Shown: positions 11,566-20,899, numbered from the stretch's first letter. The stretch is DNA of 64,000 nucleotides from Vibrio aphrogenes (GCF_002157735.2 NZ_AP018690.1:186001-250000), one strand, 5' to 3'. A program made the numbers and translations. The notes: generated from the letters alone by a model not told the origin.

Positions 11566-11595
11566 AAACGTCTGCCCTGTTGCAGGCGTTTTTTT
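11566..11595 (+). terminator. Intrinsic terminator
   Basis: A 10-bp stem (AAACGTCTGC paired with GCAGGCGTTT, one T-G pair) with a 6-nt loop runs into a run of seven or more T. It ends the transcript of the small protein at 11323-11526. Confidence 0.88.
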
Positions 11596-11658
11596 ACCGC
11601 TAATTTTATTCACGGTTGTCGTTTTATTTACGATTATCGCTTTCTTACAGTGATAGCT

Positions 11659-11699
11659 GTATTGAGTGACTTCTAGTTATCCGCAGCTGATGTTAATTA
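11659..11699 (-). repeat. Solo end of the MITE-like element found at 52811-53052
   Basis: Twenty-six bases at 11659-11684 are the exact reverse complement of 52826-52851. Similarity continues outward through TAATTAAC with a few changes, so about 41 bp match in all. The second terminal repeat is not seen nearby, so this looks like a truncated copy. It ends 33 bp upstream of the DUF3820 gene start. Confidence 0.85.
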
Positions 11700-11732
11700 T
11701 ACCGTTTTGAATGTAAGGCGTAGGATATACGG

Positions 11733-11948
11733 ATGTTAGAAAAAGAAAATTTAATCAAATTAGCCAGAACGCCGATGCCTTTTGGGAAGTATGCAGGGCG
11801 AATGTTAATCGATTTGCCGGAAGAGTATTTGTTGTGGTTTCAAAATAAAGCTGAGTTTCCCAAAGGGGAGCTGGGGGATTTATTGAAACTGTGTTTGGCG
11901 CTAAAAATTGAAGGATTAGACAGCTTGGTGAAACCATTAAAACGTTGA
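11733..11948 (+). CDS. DUF3820 family small protein
   Basis: 71 residues. The pattern MPFGKYAGRMLIDLPEEYLLWF (residues 15-36, key residues FGKYxG, DLPxxYLxWF) is diagnostic of DUF3820, a family called quorum-sensing-regulated virulence factor after a Pseudomonas structure. Related sequence occurs at the ends of some exonucleases. The protein is cytoplasmic and single-domain at the usual length for the family. The biochemical function is unknown. It is followed by a bidirectional terminator shared with the convergent purC. Confidence 0.8.
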   Translation: MLEKENLIKLARTPMPFGKYAGRMLIDLPEEYLLWFQNKAEFPKGELGDLLKLCLALKIEGLDSLVKPLKR

Positions 11949-12001
11949 GCCGGGTGTTTAACAAACGATATAAAAAAGAGTTATGTAAAAATGCGTTATG
12001 T

Positions 12002-12042
12002 AAAAAAGAGTGAAGCCGATTAAAGGGCGGCACTCTTTTTTT
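12002..12042. terminator. Bidirectional terminator between the DUF3820 gene and purC
   Basis: AAAAAAGAGTG at 12002-12012 pairs with CACTCTTTTTTT at 12031-12042. The loop itself can form a short GCC/GGC helix. A and T tracts on both sides allow it to stop transcripts from either direction. Confidence 0.85.
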
Positions 12043-12125
12043 ATGTTTGCTCAATTCTTATTTTGGCTCAGTGTTAGGTTCGTTCAGCGTGGAGACCACA
12101 CATCAGTTTTGAGCCAGCATCGAAC

Positions 12126-13229
12126 TTAGACAATTAAGTCGTAATCTTGGCGTAAAATATCAATAATTTCTTGCTTAGGATTAGCACTTAATTCGATTTT
12201 TTTACCAGTAATCTTTTCAGCAATACCTAAGTAAGTTTCTGATATTTTCATAATCTCTTGTTGTGGTAAGGCGTTATTTTTGGCTAAGGCAAAACGTTCA
12301 TCCATGAGGTTTTTGTTGAGCAGAATATCCGGGTCTGGGAAGTAGTTGAGCAAGAATTGACGGAAGCCTTCTTTTGAGTTTTCAACTATACGGCCTTGTT
12401 GATATTCGCTCTTATCCCAAATACGTGAAGAGTCTGGCGTTCCTACTTCATCCATGTAGATGAGTTTTTCATTGCCGGCGGCATCGTTGACATAACCAAA
12501 CTCAAACTTGGTGTCTACGAAGATTTGATCAACCTTATCAAGCGCTTCGCTGATCACTTTAAAGCCTTCTTTTAAAAGCTTTTCATAATGAGCAATATCG
12601 GCGGCTTTAGAAAAATTAAACGCCGCAAAATTGGCTTCAATATCCTGACGAGAGACATTGACATCATCGGCTTCTGGGACATTAGGAATCCCTTTTAAAA
12701 TTCCTTTGGTGGAGGGGGTCATCAGTAACTCAGGTAAAGCTTTATCTTTTTCTAAACCTTCAGGTAAAGCAATGCCACAAAATTCGCGCTCGCCTTTTTC
12801 ATAAGCTCGCCACATTGAGCCAGTGATGTATTGACGGCAAATCGCTTCAATCATGACTGGGCGAGCTTTTTGTACGATCCAAATAAATGGATGAGGGATA
12901 TCAAGGATGTGGCTATCGGCAAGGTGATTGTCTTTAAAGAGTTGAAACCAGTGGTTTGAAATAGCATTGAGTGCCGCGCCTTTACCTGGTACGCCTTGTA
13001 ATCCACCTTCGCCATGCCAGATACAATCAAAGGCCGAAATGCGGTCACTGATCACCATGATGGCGAGAGGCGCATCTTCTGCAACATCGTAGCCTTTTTG
13101 TTGGATCAGTCGACGGCTGTCTTCTGCGGTTAACCAATATACAGAACGTACTTTACCGCTATGAACGGGTTTATCAGTACGGATGGGAAGATCATCATTC
13201 ACGGCAAGAACTTGATTTGCAATGCTCAT
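12126..13229 (-). CDS. purC: Phosphoribosylaminoimidazole-succinocarboxamide synthase (SAICAR synthetase)
   Basis: About 367 residues. PurC condenses CAIR with aspartate using ATP in de novo purine synthesis. Recognisable segments are the glycine and lysine loop [12 protein letters not shown] (about 24-35), [10 protein letters not shown] (about 63-72), [16 protein letters not shown] and [15 protein letters not shown]. The protein is the longer form seen in Vibrio rather than the 237-residue E. coli type. The start is taken as the ATG at 13229, AGGA about 8 nt upstream, giving [13 protein letters not shown]. The ATG at 13235 is too close to the ribosome binding site. A perfect PurR core palindrome lies about 100 bp upstream. 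Confidence 0.93.
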   Translation of the reverse strand: MSIANQVLAVNDDLPIRTDKPVHSGKVRSVYWLTAEDSRRLIQQKGYDVAEDAPLAIMVISDRISAFDCIWHGEGGLQGVPGKGAALNAISNHWFQLFKDNHLADSHILDIPHPFIWIVQKARPVMIEAICRQYITGSMWRAYEKGEREFCGIALPEGLEKDKALPELLMTPSTKGILKGIPNVPEADDVNVSRQDIEANFAAFNFSKAADIAHYEKLLKEGFKVISEALDKVDQIFVDTKFEFGYVNDAAGNEKLIYMDEVGTPDSSRIWDKSEYQQGRIVENSKEGFRQFLLNYFPDPDILLNKNLMDERFALAKNNALPQQEIMKISETYLGIAEKITGKKIELSANPKQEIIDILRQDYDLIV

Positions 13230-13328
13230 TTCCATTTTCCTACTAGGCTATATTAACGTGGCATGAACGCCTTTCATGCTAGAAAGTGGCATAATAGCAG
13301 AACTTACTCACTGCCTTCCAGAGAAAAA

Positions 13329-13340
13329 GCAAACGTTTGC
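13329..13340. promoter_or_regulatory. PurR box upstream of purC
   Basis: GCAAACGTTTGC is a perfect 12-bp palindrome and the core of the PurR consensus ACGCAAACGTTTGCGT. It lies about 100 bp upstream of purC on the same regulatory stretch. Repression by PurR with hypoxanthine or guanine is the expected behaviour. Confidence 0.85.
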
Positions 13341-13440
13341 CATAAACTTTATTTTGCATAAATAAGCGAAGTAGGTATAGCTCATTGCAGCCTCTTTGTG
13401 TTCTCATCGGCAAATCAGCTAATGCGTTAAGCGAGATTGA

Positions 13441-13869
13441 TTAGTGTAAATGACGGCGCATTAACGTTTGTTGTATTGAATGGCTCATAAAGAACAGCTC
13501 ACACTGGCTTTGTTTAGCTAGGTCGCTCAATTCTTGTTTGTCGCGGATGGAAAATTGATCGCTAGCGACGATAGCGCTGGCATTTTGAGCGTACAGCGCT
13601 TTGATGATGATTTCTTTTTCCGTCATTGAGTTAGATGCTTTTATTTTGACAACTTTGCGTGGGTCGATGCCATAGGCATTTAACTCTAAGGTGGTCGGTA
13701 ATGTCGCCCCCGCGGTAAATAATAACCAACTTGGACGCTGAGATAGCATTGATAATCGTGAAAACAGTGGGTGACTTATTGAGAATGTATCGTCATTACA
13801 AGCGTGTGGTGCATGCGATTGCTGAGGTAAAGCGACATTGTGAATAAACATAAATAACTGTCCATACAT
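13441..13869 (-). CDS. sulA: SOS cell-division inhibitor SulA
   Basis: About 142 residues from the ATG at 13869 (a later ATG at 13851 is an alternative). The protein resembles SulA: RPSWLLFTAGATLPTTLELNAYG aligns with the FtsZ-contacting region, followed by DPRKVVKIKASNSMTEKEIIIKAL and a conserved hydrophobic strand ASAIVASD. SulA blocks FtsZ polymerisation during DNA damage and is removed by Lon. The most upstream ATG, at 13884, lies inside a LexA operator and is unlikely to be used. Identity is supported jointly by the sequence pattern and the operator. Sequence similarity alone is moderate. Confidence 0.8.
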   Translation of the reverse strand: MYGQLFMFIHNVALPQQSHAPHACNDDTFSISHPLFSRLSMLSQRPSWLLFTAGATLPTTLELNAYGIDPRKVVKIKASNSMTEKEIIIKALYAQNASAIVASDQFSIRDKQELSDLAKQSQCELFFMSHSIQQTLMRRHLH

Positions 13870-13872
13870 CCA

Positions 13873-13892
13873 TACTGTGTGCATATACAGTA
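13873..13892. promoter_or_regulatory. LexA (SOS) box of sulA
   Basis: Read on the minus strand the site is TACTGTATATGCACACAGTA, with both consensus half sites TACTGT and ACAGTA and the CTG-N10-CAG spacing. It lies immediately upstream of the sulA coding region, the normal place for a tightly repressed SOS gene. Confidence 0.93.
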
Positions 13893-14179
13893 GTTTTTCT
13901 GTGGCGATAGTTCAAGCATTTATTGATTAAATTATTATCTACTGTGATTGTCATCACTTTTCATTTGCCGTTTAAAAAATCTGTTGTAAGATTAAATGGT
14001 TCATAACTTGTTAAAAAATAGAGATTTAATGAGTAGGGCAAAGCAATAAGAAGAAAAGCATAAATAAGGTAGTATTTCGTTTATGCAACTCCTGTTGGTA
14101 ACGAGTTCTGGCTCGTTTCTAACTTAGGTCTCTCAAAGGTGATGTGATCTTTGAGTCATAAATTCATAGGAATGAAAAC

Positions 14180-14878
14180 ATGAATAAATATTTAGCGGAA
14201 TGTTTCGGTACGTTTTGGCTAGTTCTTGGGGGTTGTGGTAGTGCGGTACTTGCTGCTGGCTTTCCGGATCTAGGTATCGGTTTTGTTGGTGTGTCCCTAG
14301 CGTTTGGTTTAACTGTATTAACCATGGCTTTTGCGATTGGGCACATTTCTGGCTGTCATTTAAACCCTGCGGTTTCTATCGGCTTATGGGCTGGTGGTCG
14401 TTTCCCTGCTAATCAACTTTTACCTTACATTATTGCTCAAGTAGTAGGTGGGATTATCGCTGGTGGTGTGCTGTATGTGATCGCTTCTGGTCAGGCTGGA
14501 TTTGATGTGTCGGCGGGCTTTGCTTCGAATGGATTTGGTGAGCATTCACCAGGTGGTTACTCCATGACTGCCGCTTTAGTCACGGAAGTGGTACTGACTA
14601 TGATGTTCTTGATCGTTATTCTTGGTGCAACTGACAAACGTGCACCTGCCGGATTTGCACCTATTGCGATTGGTTTATGTTTGACTTTGATTCACTTAAT
14701 TTCTATCCCAGTTACCAATACTTCGGTTAACCCTGCACGTAGTACAGCGGTAGCGGTTTATGTAGGTGATTGGGCAACCTCTCAATTATGGCTATTCTGG
14801 GTTGCGCCGATTATTGGTGCAATTTTAGGCGCTATTGCGTACCGTTTTATTGGTTGTGAAAAAGCAGAAAATGCCTAA
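14180..14878 (+). CDS. aqpZ: Aquaporin Z
   Basis: 232 residues, six transmembrane helices, with two NPA half-helix motifs: HLNPAVS (NPA at 62-64) and SVNPARS (about 184-187, the Arg being the selectivity-filter residue). A Gly-rich N-terminal segment [14 protein letters not shown] is typical of the bacterial water channel AqpZ rather than of GlpF. It acts in the inner membrane in osmotic adjustment. The ATG at 14180 is preceded by TAGGAATGAAAAC. A strong terminator follows, so it is a single-gene unit. The 295-bp gap to sulA is AT-rich and shows no gene. Confidence 0.93.
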   Translation: MNKYLAECFGTFWLVLGGCGSAVLAAGFPDLGIGFVGVSLAFGLTVLTMAFAIGHISGCHLNPAVSIGLWAGGRFPANQLLPYIIAQVVGGIIAGGVLYVIASGQAGFDVSAGFASNGFGEHSPGGYSMTAALVTEVVLTMMFLIVILGATDKRAPAGFAPIAIGLCLTLIHLISIPVTNTSVNPARSTAVAVYVGDWATSQLWLFWVAPIIGAILGAIAYRFIGCEKAENA

Positions 14879-14884
14879 TACCAA

Positions 14885-14924
14885 TCGTACTAACTATTAC
14901 CAGTCGTACTAACTATCTGACCAT
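14885..14924. repeat. Direct repeat and dispersed Vibrio-type intergenic motif
   Basis: TCGTACTAACTAT occurs at 14885-14897 and again at 14904-14916, 19 bp apart. The second copy continues as CTGACCAT. Closely related sequence appears at 25971-25990 and, inverted, at 53054-53072, so it belongs to a dispersed family. Confidence 0.7.
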
Positions 14925-14963
14925 CTAAGTAGTGTGATTGATATAATAGTTGTTCATAAAAGG

Positions 14964-14994
14964 AAAGGCGCTGAAATATTCAGCGCCTTTTTTT
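14964..14994 (+). terminator. Intrinsic terminator after aqpZ
   Basis: AAAGGCGCTGA pairs with TCAGCGCCTTT in a perfect 11-bp stem with a 5-nt loop, followed by T residues (seven T in all, counting the end of the stem). Confidence 0.92.
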
Positions 14995-15034
14995 ATCTCA
15001 AAGGGAAGAGTCTAAAAAGATAATGGAAAGGTCG

Positions 15035-15220
15035 TTATTTCAATTTGGATTGCTTATCTCTTAGTGCTTGTTCTGCAAGGTTAAATTGTCTTACGTCTAA
15101 ACGTGCAAAATCATGGCATTGAGGGCAAGAATGATGGCTAACGCCGTCGAGATATTCAAATTTAACTAACTGACTTGCAAATTGTTTACACCAATCGCAA
15201 GTACCATGTGTACTTTCCAT
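15035..15220 (-). CDS. Small zinc-ribbon-like protein
   Basis: 61 residues with two CxxC pairs (CDWC at about 8-11 and CPQC at about 32-35), the pattern of a single zinc ribbon, plus two adjacent histidines (SHHSC). The C-terminal third is helical and basic. AGGAAA lies 4 nt before the ATG, supporting translation. No named family is recognised. DNA, RNA or protein binding are all possible. Confidence 0.65.
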   Translation of the reverse strand: MESTHGTCDWCKQFASQLVKFEYLDGVSHHSCPQCHDFARLDVRQFNLAEQALRDKQSKLK

Positions 15221-15350
15221 TTTGTTTCCTATGATTAATCAGAGTTTTAACGCAAGCAGTTTAGCTAACAACAGCAAGACTTTCGAATGGAATTACATGG
15301 GGGAATGTGGGCTTGTTCACATTCTTAAATAATAAAATAAGCGTAATCGA

Positions 15351-15380
15351 TTGCCTGAATGTTCAAAAGAATTCAGGCAA
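15351..15380 (-). terminator. Hairpin downstream of the DUF2786 gene
   Basis: TTGCCTGAAT and ATTCAGGCAA form a perfect 10-bp inverted repeat with a 10-nt loop, 9 bp past the stop codon of the minus-strand gene. No T run follows directly, so it may protect the mRNA end rather than terminate on its own. Confidence 0.5.
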
Positions 15381-15388
15381 TGACATGA

Positions 15389-16075
15389 TTATTTTTTCAG
15401 ACGTTTTCTTTCTGCTTCACCATCAATAGGGCGGTTTACAGAGACTCGGCGGCCTTTCTTTAAACCTACTTCATAATCGTCGGTAAAGTTTTTCATGGCT
15501 TCACGAAGTTGTTGTTTAAAGGTTTCTCGGTCGACATTTTGAAACTCTTTATCAATGTAGTTATTGATCTTTTGTGCCGAGTTATCATCAGGGGCAATCA
15601 ACGGTAGTTTTTCAAGTGCGCCTTCAATCCAACCAGATAAAAATGAATTTACCCGGCGAGTGACTTCTGCGCTGGAGGTGCCTGTGCCCGAAAAACTATT
15701 TCGGAATTGGCCGGTTTGCTCGTTCATTTCACGATAAATGATATCAAAGGCAAAAGCGGCAAAAATCGCGCGATCGGCCTCACCAATAAATTCAACCCGT
15801 TTTAAGCCTTTATGATTAAGTAACACTGCCTCTACCCCGAAACGGGTATTAATACCGCGAATGACGCGCAAGAGATTCGAGCTAATATTGGCTGGGAGTA
15901 AGTGGCTTGATTGTGTTTTACCCAGTTTAATGAAATCAATATCGTCCTTGTCTAGGCCATACTTCAACATGAGGCGATGAGCCATTTTGATAGCTTGCGC
16001 CGCTTCATTGACATTGGCTGAACTACCAAGCTCTAGACATTTAGCAATTTTTTTAAGGGCTTTTTGTTTATCCAT
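15389..16075 (-). CDS. DUF2786 domain protein
   Basis: 228 residues. The N-terminal part KALKKIAKCLELGSSANVNEAAQAIKMAHRLMLKYGL (key residues ALxKIxKxLxLA and EAxxAxxxAxxLMxxYgL, residues about 5-41) matches DUF2786. The middle contains a conserved FIGEADRAIFAAFAFDIIYREM, and the C-terminus is very basic (LKKGRRVSVNRPIDGEAERKRLKK). The domain is often found near phage or nucleic-acid genes, and its function is unknown. The ATG follows a short AT-rich leader. Confidence 0.78.
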   Translation of the reverse strand: MDKQKALKKIAKCLELGSSANVNEAAQAIKMAHRLMLKYGLDKDDIDFIKLGKTQSSHLLPANISSNLLRVIRGINTRFGVEAVLLNHKGLKRVEFIGEADRAIFAAFAFDIIYREMNEQTGQFRNSFSGTGTSSAEVTRRVNSFLSGWIEGALEKLPLIAPDDNSAQKINNYIDKEFQNVDRETFKQQLREAMKNFTDDYEVGLKKGRRVSVNRPIDGEAERKRLKK

Positions 16076-16305
16076 TAATATTCTGACAATCTACTGAGTA
16101 AAATAGTGAGCCGCGTATTCTACCGTTTTTCGGGTTGGTTAGAAAGGAGAACGATAGTGGTGAGCTTCACAAAATAAATTTGAAGATTTGTACTGAAGTA
16201 AGCCTCATTTTCTACTCCTCAGCCTGATTGAAATAAGGTAAAGTGATGGGATTCAAATGAAATATAGCTAGCTGAGGGATCGGCGTTTTAAGGGCACGGA
16301 AACGA

Positions 16306-19300
16306 ATGATATCAAATAACCCACCTTCGAAAACTTCTTCATCTCGTCACATTTTGCCTAGTTTACCTCAAAGATATGATGTTGATACGTTAGTCAGCCA
16401 ATATCTTGATGAACTACAAGCTCAGGGCTTTCGTGGTGATATTGAGCAAACCTATGCCAGTCGTTTGGCGGTTGCAACGGATAACAGTGTATATCAACAG
16501 CTTCCTCAAGCCGTTGTACTTCCTAAAGATAATCAAGATGTTCAACTGATTGGTCGTATTGGTTCACAAGAAAAATACGCCACCATTACCTTTTCACCTC
16601 GTGGGGGCGGTACGGGCACAAATGGTCAATCCTTAACGAAAGGTATTGTGGTGGATATGTCTCGCCACATGAATAAAGTACTCGAAGTGAATGAAGCGGA
16701 AGGCTGGGTTCGGGTGCAATCTGGGGTTGTTAAAGATCAACTGAATGATGCAGTACGTCCTTATGGGTTCTTTTTCTCACCCGATTTGTCGACCAGTAAC
16801 CGCGCGACCATTGGTGGTATGGTGAATACCGATGCGTCAGGTCAAGGTTCTTTAAAATATGGTAAAACCTCGGATCATGTTCTGTCATTACAAGCGGTGT
16901 TTGCTGATGGATCAATGTACGAAACTGATGGTTCTCAAGGTCAGCCTGAATTAGGCAGCTTTGCCTTACACGCTTACCAAATGACCGAGCAGATTTGTCG
17001 AGAAAATCGCGCGGCAATAGAAGCTAAATTTCCACCGTTGAATCGCTTTTTAACCGGTTATGATCTCAAAAATGCCTTATCTTTTACTGAAGATGAACAT
17101 GGTGTGTTTGACTTGGGACGGGTGTTATGTGGGGCCGAAGGTTCCTTAGCGTTTATTACCGAAGCTAAGTTGAATTTGACTCCGATCCCGAAAGCCCGTT
17201 CTTTGGTAAATATTAAATACAATTCTTTTGATTCAGCATTGCGCAGTGCGCCTTTGATGGTGCAAGCGCAAGCCTTATCGGTAGAAACCGTGGATTCGAA
17301 AGTATTGAACCTAGCTAAACAAGATATCGTTTGGCATACCGTTAGCGATCTTATTACCGATGTTCCTGGTAAAGAAATGCAGGGCATCAATATTGTAGAG
17401 TTTGCTGGGCAAGACACCAATGAAGTAACTCAACAAGTACAGGCGTTGGTCGCGCAACTAGATAAGCAATTGGAAACAGAAGACGGTGGAATCATCGGCT
17501 TTCAAGTGTGTCATGATCTTGATAGCATCAATAAAATCTATAACATGCGCAAAAAAGCGGTGGGTTTATTGGGCGGAGCTAAAGGTCGAGCTAAGCCGAT
17601 TGCTTTTGCTGAAGACACTTGTGTGCCGCCAGAGAACTTGGCCGATTTTATTGTGGAGTTCCGTGCGTTATTAGATGAAAAACAGCTCAACTACGGCATG
17701 TTTGGCCATGTGGATGCCGGTGTATTGCACGTACGTCCTGCTTTGGATTTATGTGATCCTGAACAAGAAAAAATGATGCATCAAGTGTCTGATGAAGTCG
17801 TTAAATTAGTAGCTAAATATGGCGGCTTGATGTGGGGCGAACATGGTAAAGGTTATCGCTCTGAATATGGCCCTGAATTTTTCGGTGAGCAGTTATTTAC
17901 CCAATTGCGCCGTGTGAAGGCAGCGTTTGATCCCTTAAATAAAATGAATCCAGGTAAGATCTGTACGCCAATAGAGAGTCAAGATGAATTGGTGAAAGTG
18001 TCGGATACCAAACGAGCGTTTTATGACCGTCAAATTCCAGTCACGGTACGTGATAGCTTTAGACAAGCAATGGAATGTAATGGTAATGGCCTATGTTTTA
18101 ACTATGATGTGAACTCTCCGATGTGTCCATCGATGAAAATCACCGCCGATCGCCGCCATTCGCCAAAAGGCCGTGCGGGCTTAGTTCGGGAATGGTTACG
18201 TCAATTGACCGCCAGTGGGGTGGATATTCTGGATTTAGAAGAAACCGCCTTGCATCAATCAACCTCGATCAAAACCATGATTGACCGCATCCGCCATAGC
18301 TTAAACAAAAAAGATGAATACGATTTCTCCCATGAAGTATTTGAAGCGCTCAATGGCTGTTTGGCTTGTAAAGCTTGTGCCAGTCAATGCCCGATTAATG
18401 TCGATGTCCCATCATTTCGTGCTCGCTTTTTAAATGTTTATTACACTCGCTATCAACGTCCGGCGAAAGATTATTTAGTGGGCAATATTGAAAGCTTGCT
18501 ACCGCTGATGGCAACCGCTCCCAAAGTAGTCAATGGCATATTGGCAATGCGCTGGGTTCAGTCACTCACGAAAAAGACAATTGGCTATATTGATACTCCG
18601 TTATTATCGGTACCGACGTTAAAACAGGCGTTAAGCGATCAATTGTGGGATAGCCGTTTCAGCTTGTCTCAATTGCAATCTTTATCGGATGAAAAACGCA
18701 AAGATTATTTGTTAATCGTACAAGATCCATTTACCACCTATTATGATGCTGATGTGGTTTATGACTTTGTCGACTTAGCGGTGAAACTAGGTAAGAAACC
18801 GGTTGTATTGCCATTTAAACCGAATGGAAAAGCACAACATATTAAAGGCTTCTTAAAACAATTTGCTCAAACTGCCACTTCAACCGCTGAGTTTCTCACC
18901 CAAATTGCCGATTTGAAGATCCCTATGGTGGGAGTTGATCCGGCGACAGTACTTTGTTACCGCGATGAATATCGCGAAGTGTTAGGTGAAAAAGCGCAGA
19001 GTTTTGAGGTGTTGAGCGTACATGAATGGCTGCAACCGAACTTATCATCGTTTAAATATTCAGCCAAAGCAGATTCTTCTCCTTGGTATCTGTTTTCACA
19101 TTGTACTGAGAAAACGAAGTTGCCTAACTCGGAGAAGCAATGGGGAGCGATCTTCAGCCACTTTGGAGCGACATTGACTTCAATTCCGGTAGGCTGTTGT
19201 GGCATGGCGGGCACCTTTGGCCATGAAGCGGATAAATTTGAGATGTCACAAGGGATTTATCAGCTGAGCTGGCAGCCAAATTTAAACCGACTGGATAAAG

Positions 19301-19410
19301 AACGTTGTTTGGTGACAGGCTATTCGTGCCGTAGCCAAGTGAAACGTTTTGAAGGTATAAAGCCTAAACATCCATTACAAGCTTTGCTGAGTTTACTTGA
19401 TGAATATTAA
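16306..19410 (+). CDS. ydiJ: YdiJ: FAD and Fe-S D-2-hydroxyglutarate dehydrogenase type
   Basis: 1034 residues, close to E. coli YdiJ (1018). In order: an FAD_binding_4 (VAO-type) domain with SPRGGGTGTNGQSLT (about 98-112) and IGGMVNTDASGQGSLKYGKTSDH; the FAD-oxidase C-terminal cap with the VHVDAGVLHVRP-type metal-binding histidines (GHVDAGVLHVRP); and a C-terminal Fe-S oxidoreductase part with CLACKACASQCP (about 685-696) and a GCCGMAG heterodisulfide-type cysteine motif (about 963). It probably oxidises D-2-hydroxyglutarate and passes electrons to the quinone pool. It is a single gene with its own terminator. Confidence 0.9.
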   Translation: MISNNPPSKTSSSRHILPSLPQRYDVDTLVSQYLDELQAQGFRGDIEQTYASRLAVATDNSVYQQLPQAVVLPKDNQDVQLIGRIGSQEKYATITFSPRGGGTGTNGQSLTKGIVVDMSRHMNKVLEVNEAEGWVRVQSGVVKDQLNDAVRPYGFFFSPDLSTSNRATIGGMVNTDASGQGSLKYGKTSDHVLSLQAVFADGSMYETDGSQGQPELGSFALHAYQMTEQICRENRAAIEAKFPPLNRFLTGYDLKNALSFTEDEHGVFDLGRVLCGAEGSLAFITEAKLNLTPIPKARSLVNIKYNSFDSALRSAPLMVQAQALSVETVDSKVLNLAKQDIVWHTVSDLITDVPGKEMQGINIVEFAGQDTNEVTQQVQALVAQLDKQLETEDGGIIGFQVCHDLDSINKIYNMRKKAVGLLGGAKGRAKPIAFAEDTCVPPENLADFIVEFRALLDEKQLNYGMFGHVDAGVLHVRPALDLCDPEQEKMMHQVSDEVVKLVAKYGGLMWGEHGKGYRSEYGPEFFGEQLFTQLRRVKAAFDPLNKMNPGKICTPIESQDELVKVSDTKRAFYDRQIPVTVRDSFRQAMECNGNGLCFNYDVNSPMCPSMKITADRRHSPKGRAGLVREWLRQLTASGVDILDLEETALHQSTSIKTMIDRIRHSLNKKDEYDFSHEVFEALNGCLACKACASQCPINVDVPSFRARFLNVYYTRYQRPAKDYLVGNIESLLPLMATAPKVVNGILAMRWVQSLTKKTIGYIDTPLLSVPTLKQALSDQLWDSRFSLSQLQSLSDEKRKDYLLIVQDPFTTYYDADVVYDFVDLAVKLGKKPVVLPFKPNGKAQHIKGFLKQFAQTATSTAEFLTQIADLKIPMVGVDPATVLCYRDEYREVLGEKAQSFEVLSVHEWLQPNLSSFKYSAKADSSPWYLFSHCTEKTKLPNSEKQWGAIFSHFGATLTSIPVGCCGMAGTFGHEADKFEMSQGIYQLSWQPNLNRLDKERCLVTGYSCRSQVKRFEGIKPKHPLQALLSLLDEY

Positions 19411-19592
19411 GCGGTTAGATTACACCTAGTGTATTGGTTGCTCTCGAATTTATGGCTTTATTCTAATTTGATGGGACATAAGGTTTAGATATATGATCTG
19501 AACCATTAGCGATAAATCAGTCGTTAATCATAAAAAAAGCCGTTAACTATAAAACAAACCGTCAAATCAGTCACAATCGCTGAGAAAATAAT

Positions 19593-19627
19593 AAGGCCTA
19601 AATCCTCATAATGATTTAGGCCTTTTT
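19593..19627. terminator. Terminator between ydiJ and the porin gene
   Basis: AAGGCCTAAATC pairs perfectly with GATTTAGGCCTT across an 8-nt loop and is followed on the plus strand by TTTTTG. On the minus strand ATTATTTT follows, so it can also serve the convergent porin gene. Confidence 0.9.
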
Positions 19628-19673
19628 GTTTATTCGTTTTGCACTATTTCGTTGAAGAGTGCATCAACTGAGA

Positions 19674-20636
19674 TTAGAAGTCGTAACGGATACCCGCTTG
19701 AACTTGGTCATCTTGATCATCAATCATTTCAAATTTGTATCCAGCGTAAGTGCGTAGGTTCTTGTTGAACTTGTACACGGCTTCAACGGCTACGTTATCA
19801 ACGGCATCATCTTCACCGTCGTTTGTTGTGGCGTAGTTATACACACCAACGAATGTCCACTGGTCGAGCTTATATTGTGCTGAGAATTCTAGACCATCGT
19901 TATCACCAACAGTGTCATCATCGCTTGATGTCCACTCATATAAGGCACCGAAAGTGAAGTTTGAAATCGCGTATTGCGCACCCACATCAACTTGGTTTAC
20001 ATCCACATTATCTTGTTTACCACCAGCGTAACCCACCGCTAGGTCTAAACCAAAATCAAGAGAATATTTACCAGCAATAGCATATTGATCTGAATCGGCA
20101 TCTTCGCCTGCAAGGTAGTTGGCACCGACTGTTAGGCCACCAAATGCACCTGAGTAGGCAAAGTTGTTTTCTTGTTTGTCTGCGCCTGCACGAACGATAT
20201 CATTCATAGCTCCATCAGCATCAGCACCAAATGTTGCCATGGTATCGGTGAAATCGGTGATCATCACTAAAGCAGTATCTTGCTTACCATAAGAAAAATC
20301 ACCGATTTTAGTGCCGATACCACCGAATAGATAACGAGTTTTAATATCTGTGCTATCACTTACTTCGTTTTCGTATTTACCAAACCCCGTTAGGCTATCA
20401 GTAATTTTAGTGTCACCTGAAATGCTGAGACGCGCACGACTTTTATCGTCAAAAGCACTATCAGTTTTCTCACCACTGTCATCATATTTTTCATTATTAT
20501 CAGAAATATTGAAACGTGCTTCGGCACGGCCACCAATTTTTAGCTCAGAAGAGTCATCTTTATAGACTGTTGCTGCCAGAGAAGATGTCGATACCATTGC
20601 GGCTAAAATGGATGTCGCGATAACTGCTTTTTTCAT
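19674..20636 (-). CDS. Gram-negative outer-membrane porin (OmpU-like)
   Basis: 320 residues: signal peptide MKKAVIATSILAAMVSTSSLA, then a beta-barrel with alternating strands, very acidic loops (Asp-rich, for example DEDADSD and NDGEDDA) and a C-terminal phenylalanine in GIRYDF, the signal recognised by the Bam machinery. The pattern SSELKIGGRAEARFNISDNN at the mature start is that of Vibrio OmpU-type 16-stranded trimeric porins. Such porins in Vibrio respond to ToxR and carbon status. A CRP-like site lies about 130 bp upstream. I do not assign the ompU name because several paralogues exist. Confidence 0.88.
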   Translation of the reverse strand: MKKAVIATSILAAMVSTSSLAATVYKDDSSELKIGGRAEARFNISDNNEKYDDSGEKTDSAFDDKSRARLSISGDTKITDSLTGFGKYENEVSDSTDIKTRYLFGGIGTKIGDFSYGKQDTALVMITDFTDTMATFGADADGAMNDIVRAGADKQENNFAYSGAFGGLTVGANYLAGEDADSDQYAIAGKYSLDFGLDLAVGYAGGKQDNVDVNQVDVGAQYAISNFTFGALYEWTSSDDDTVGDNDGLEFSAQYKLDQWTFVGVYNYATTNDGEDDAVDNVAVEAVYKFNKNLRTYAGYKFEMIDDQDDQVQAGIRYDF

Positions 20637-20768
20637 TGTTTAAATCCTATTATTTTAAATTAGAGACTTACGTGTCTTCTTGGTGTTGGAAGTACTCTAG
20701 GATAGAAATATGAAAAATAAGTGTCTGTTGTGTGACGTTTTAGTTAATGAAGATTGTTGCTTAAAAAG

Positions 20769-20784
20769 TGTGATATAAGTCACT
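20769..20784. promoter_or_regulatory. CRP-like site upstream of the porin gene
   Basis: TGTGATATAAGTCACT matches TGTGA-N6-TCACA in nine of ten core positions. It lies about 130 bp before the porin start. The rest of the 20637-20963 gap holds only this site and the terminator of the next gene. Confidence 0.6.
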
Positions 20785-20899
20785 TAAAATTATATCAATA
20801 TGCTAATGAAATGCTCAGAAAGTGCGTAGGAAAAAGGCTGGGAACAAGGTTAAAATTTTCGATAAATAGTTATTCTACAATTAACTTCTTTTATAAACG

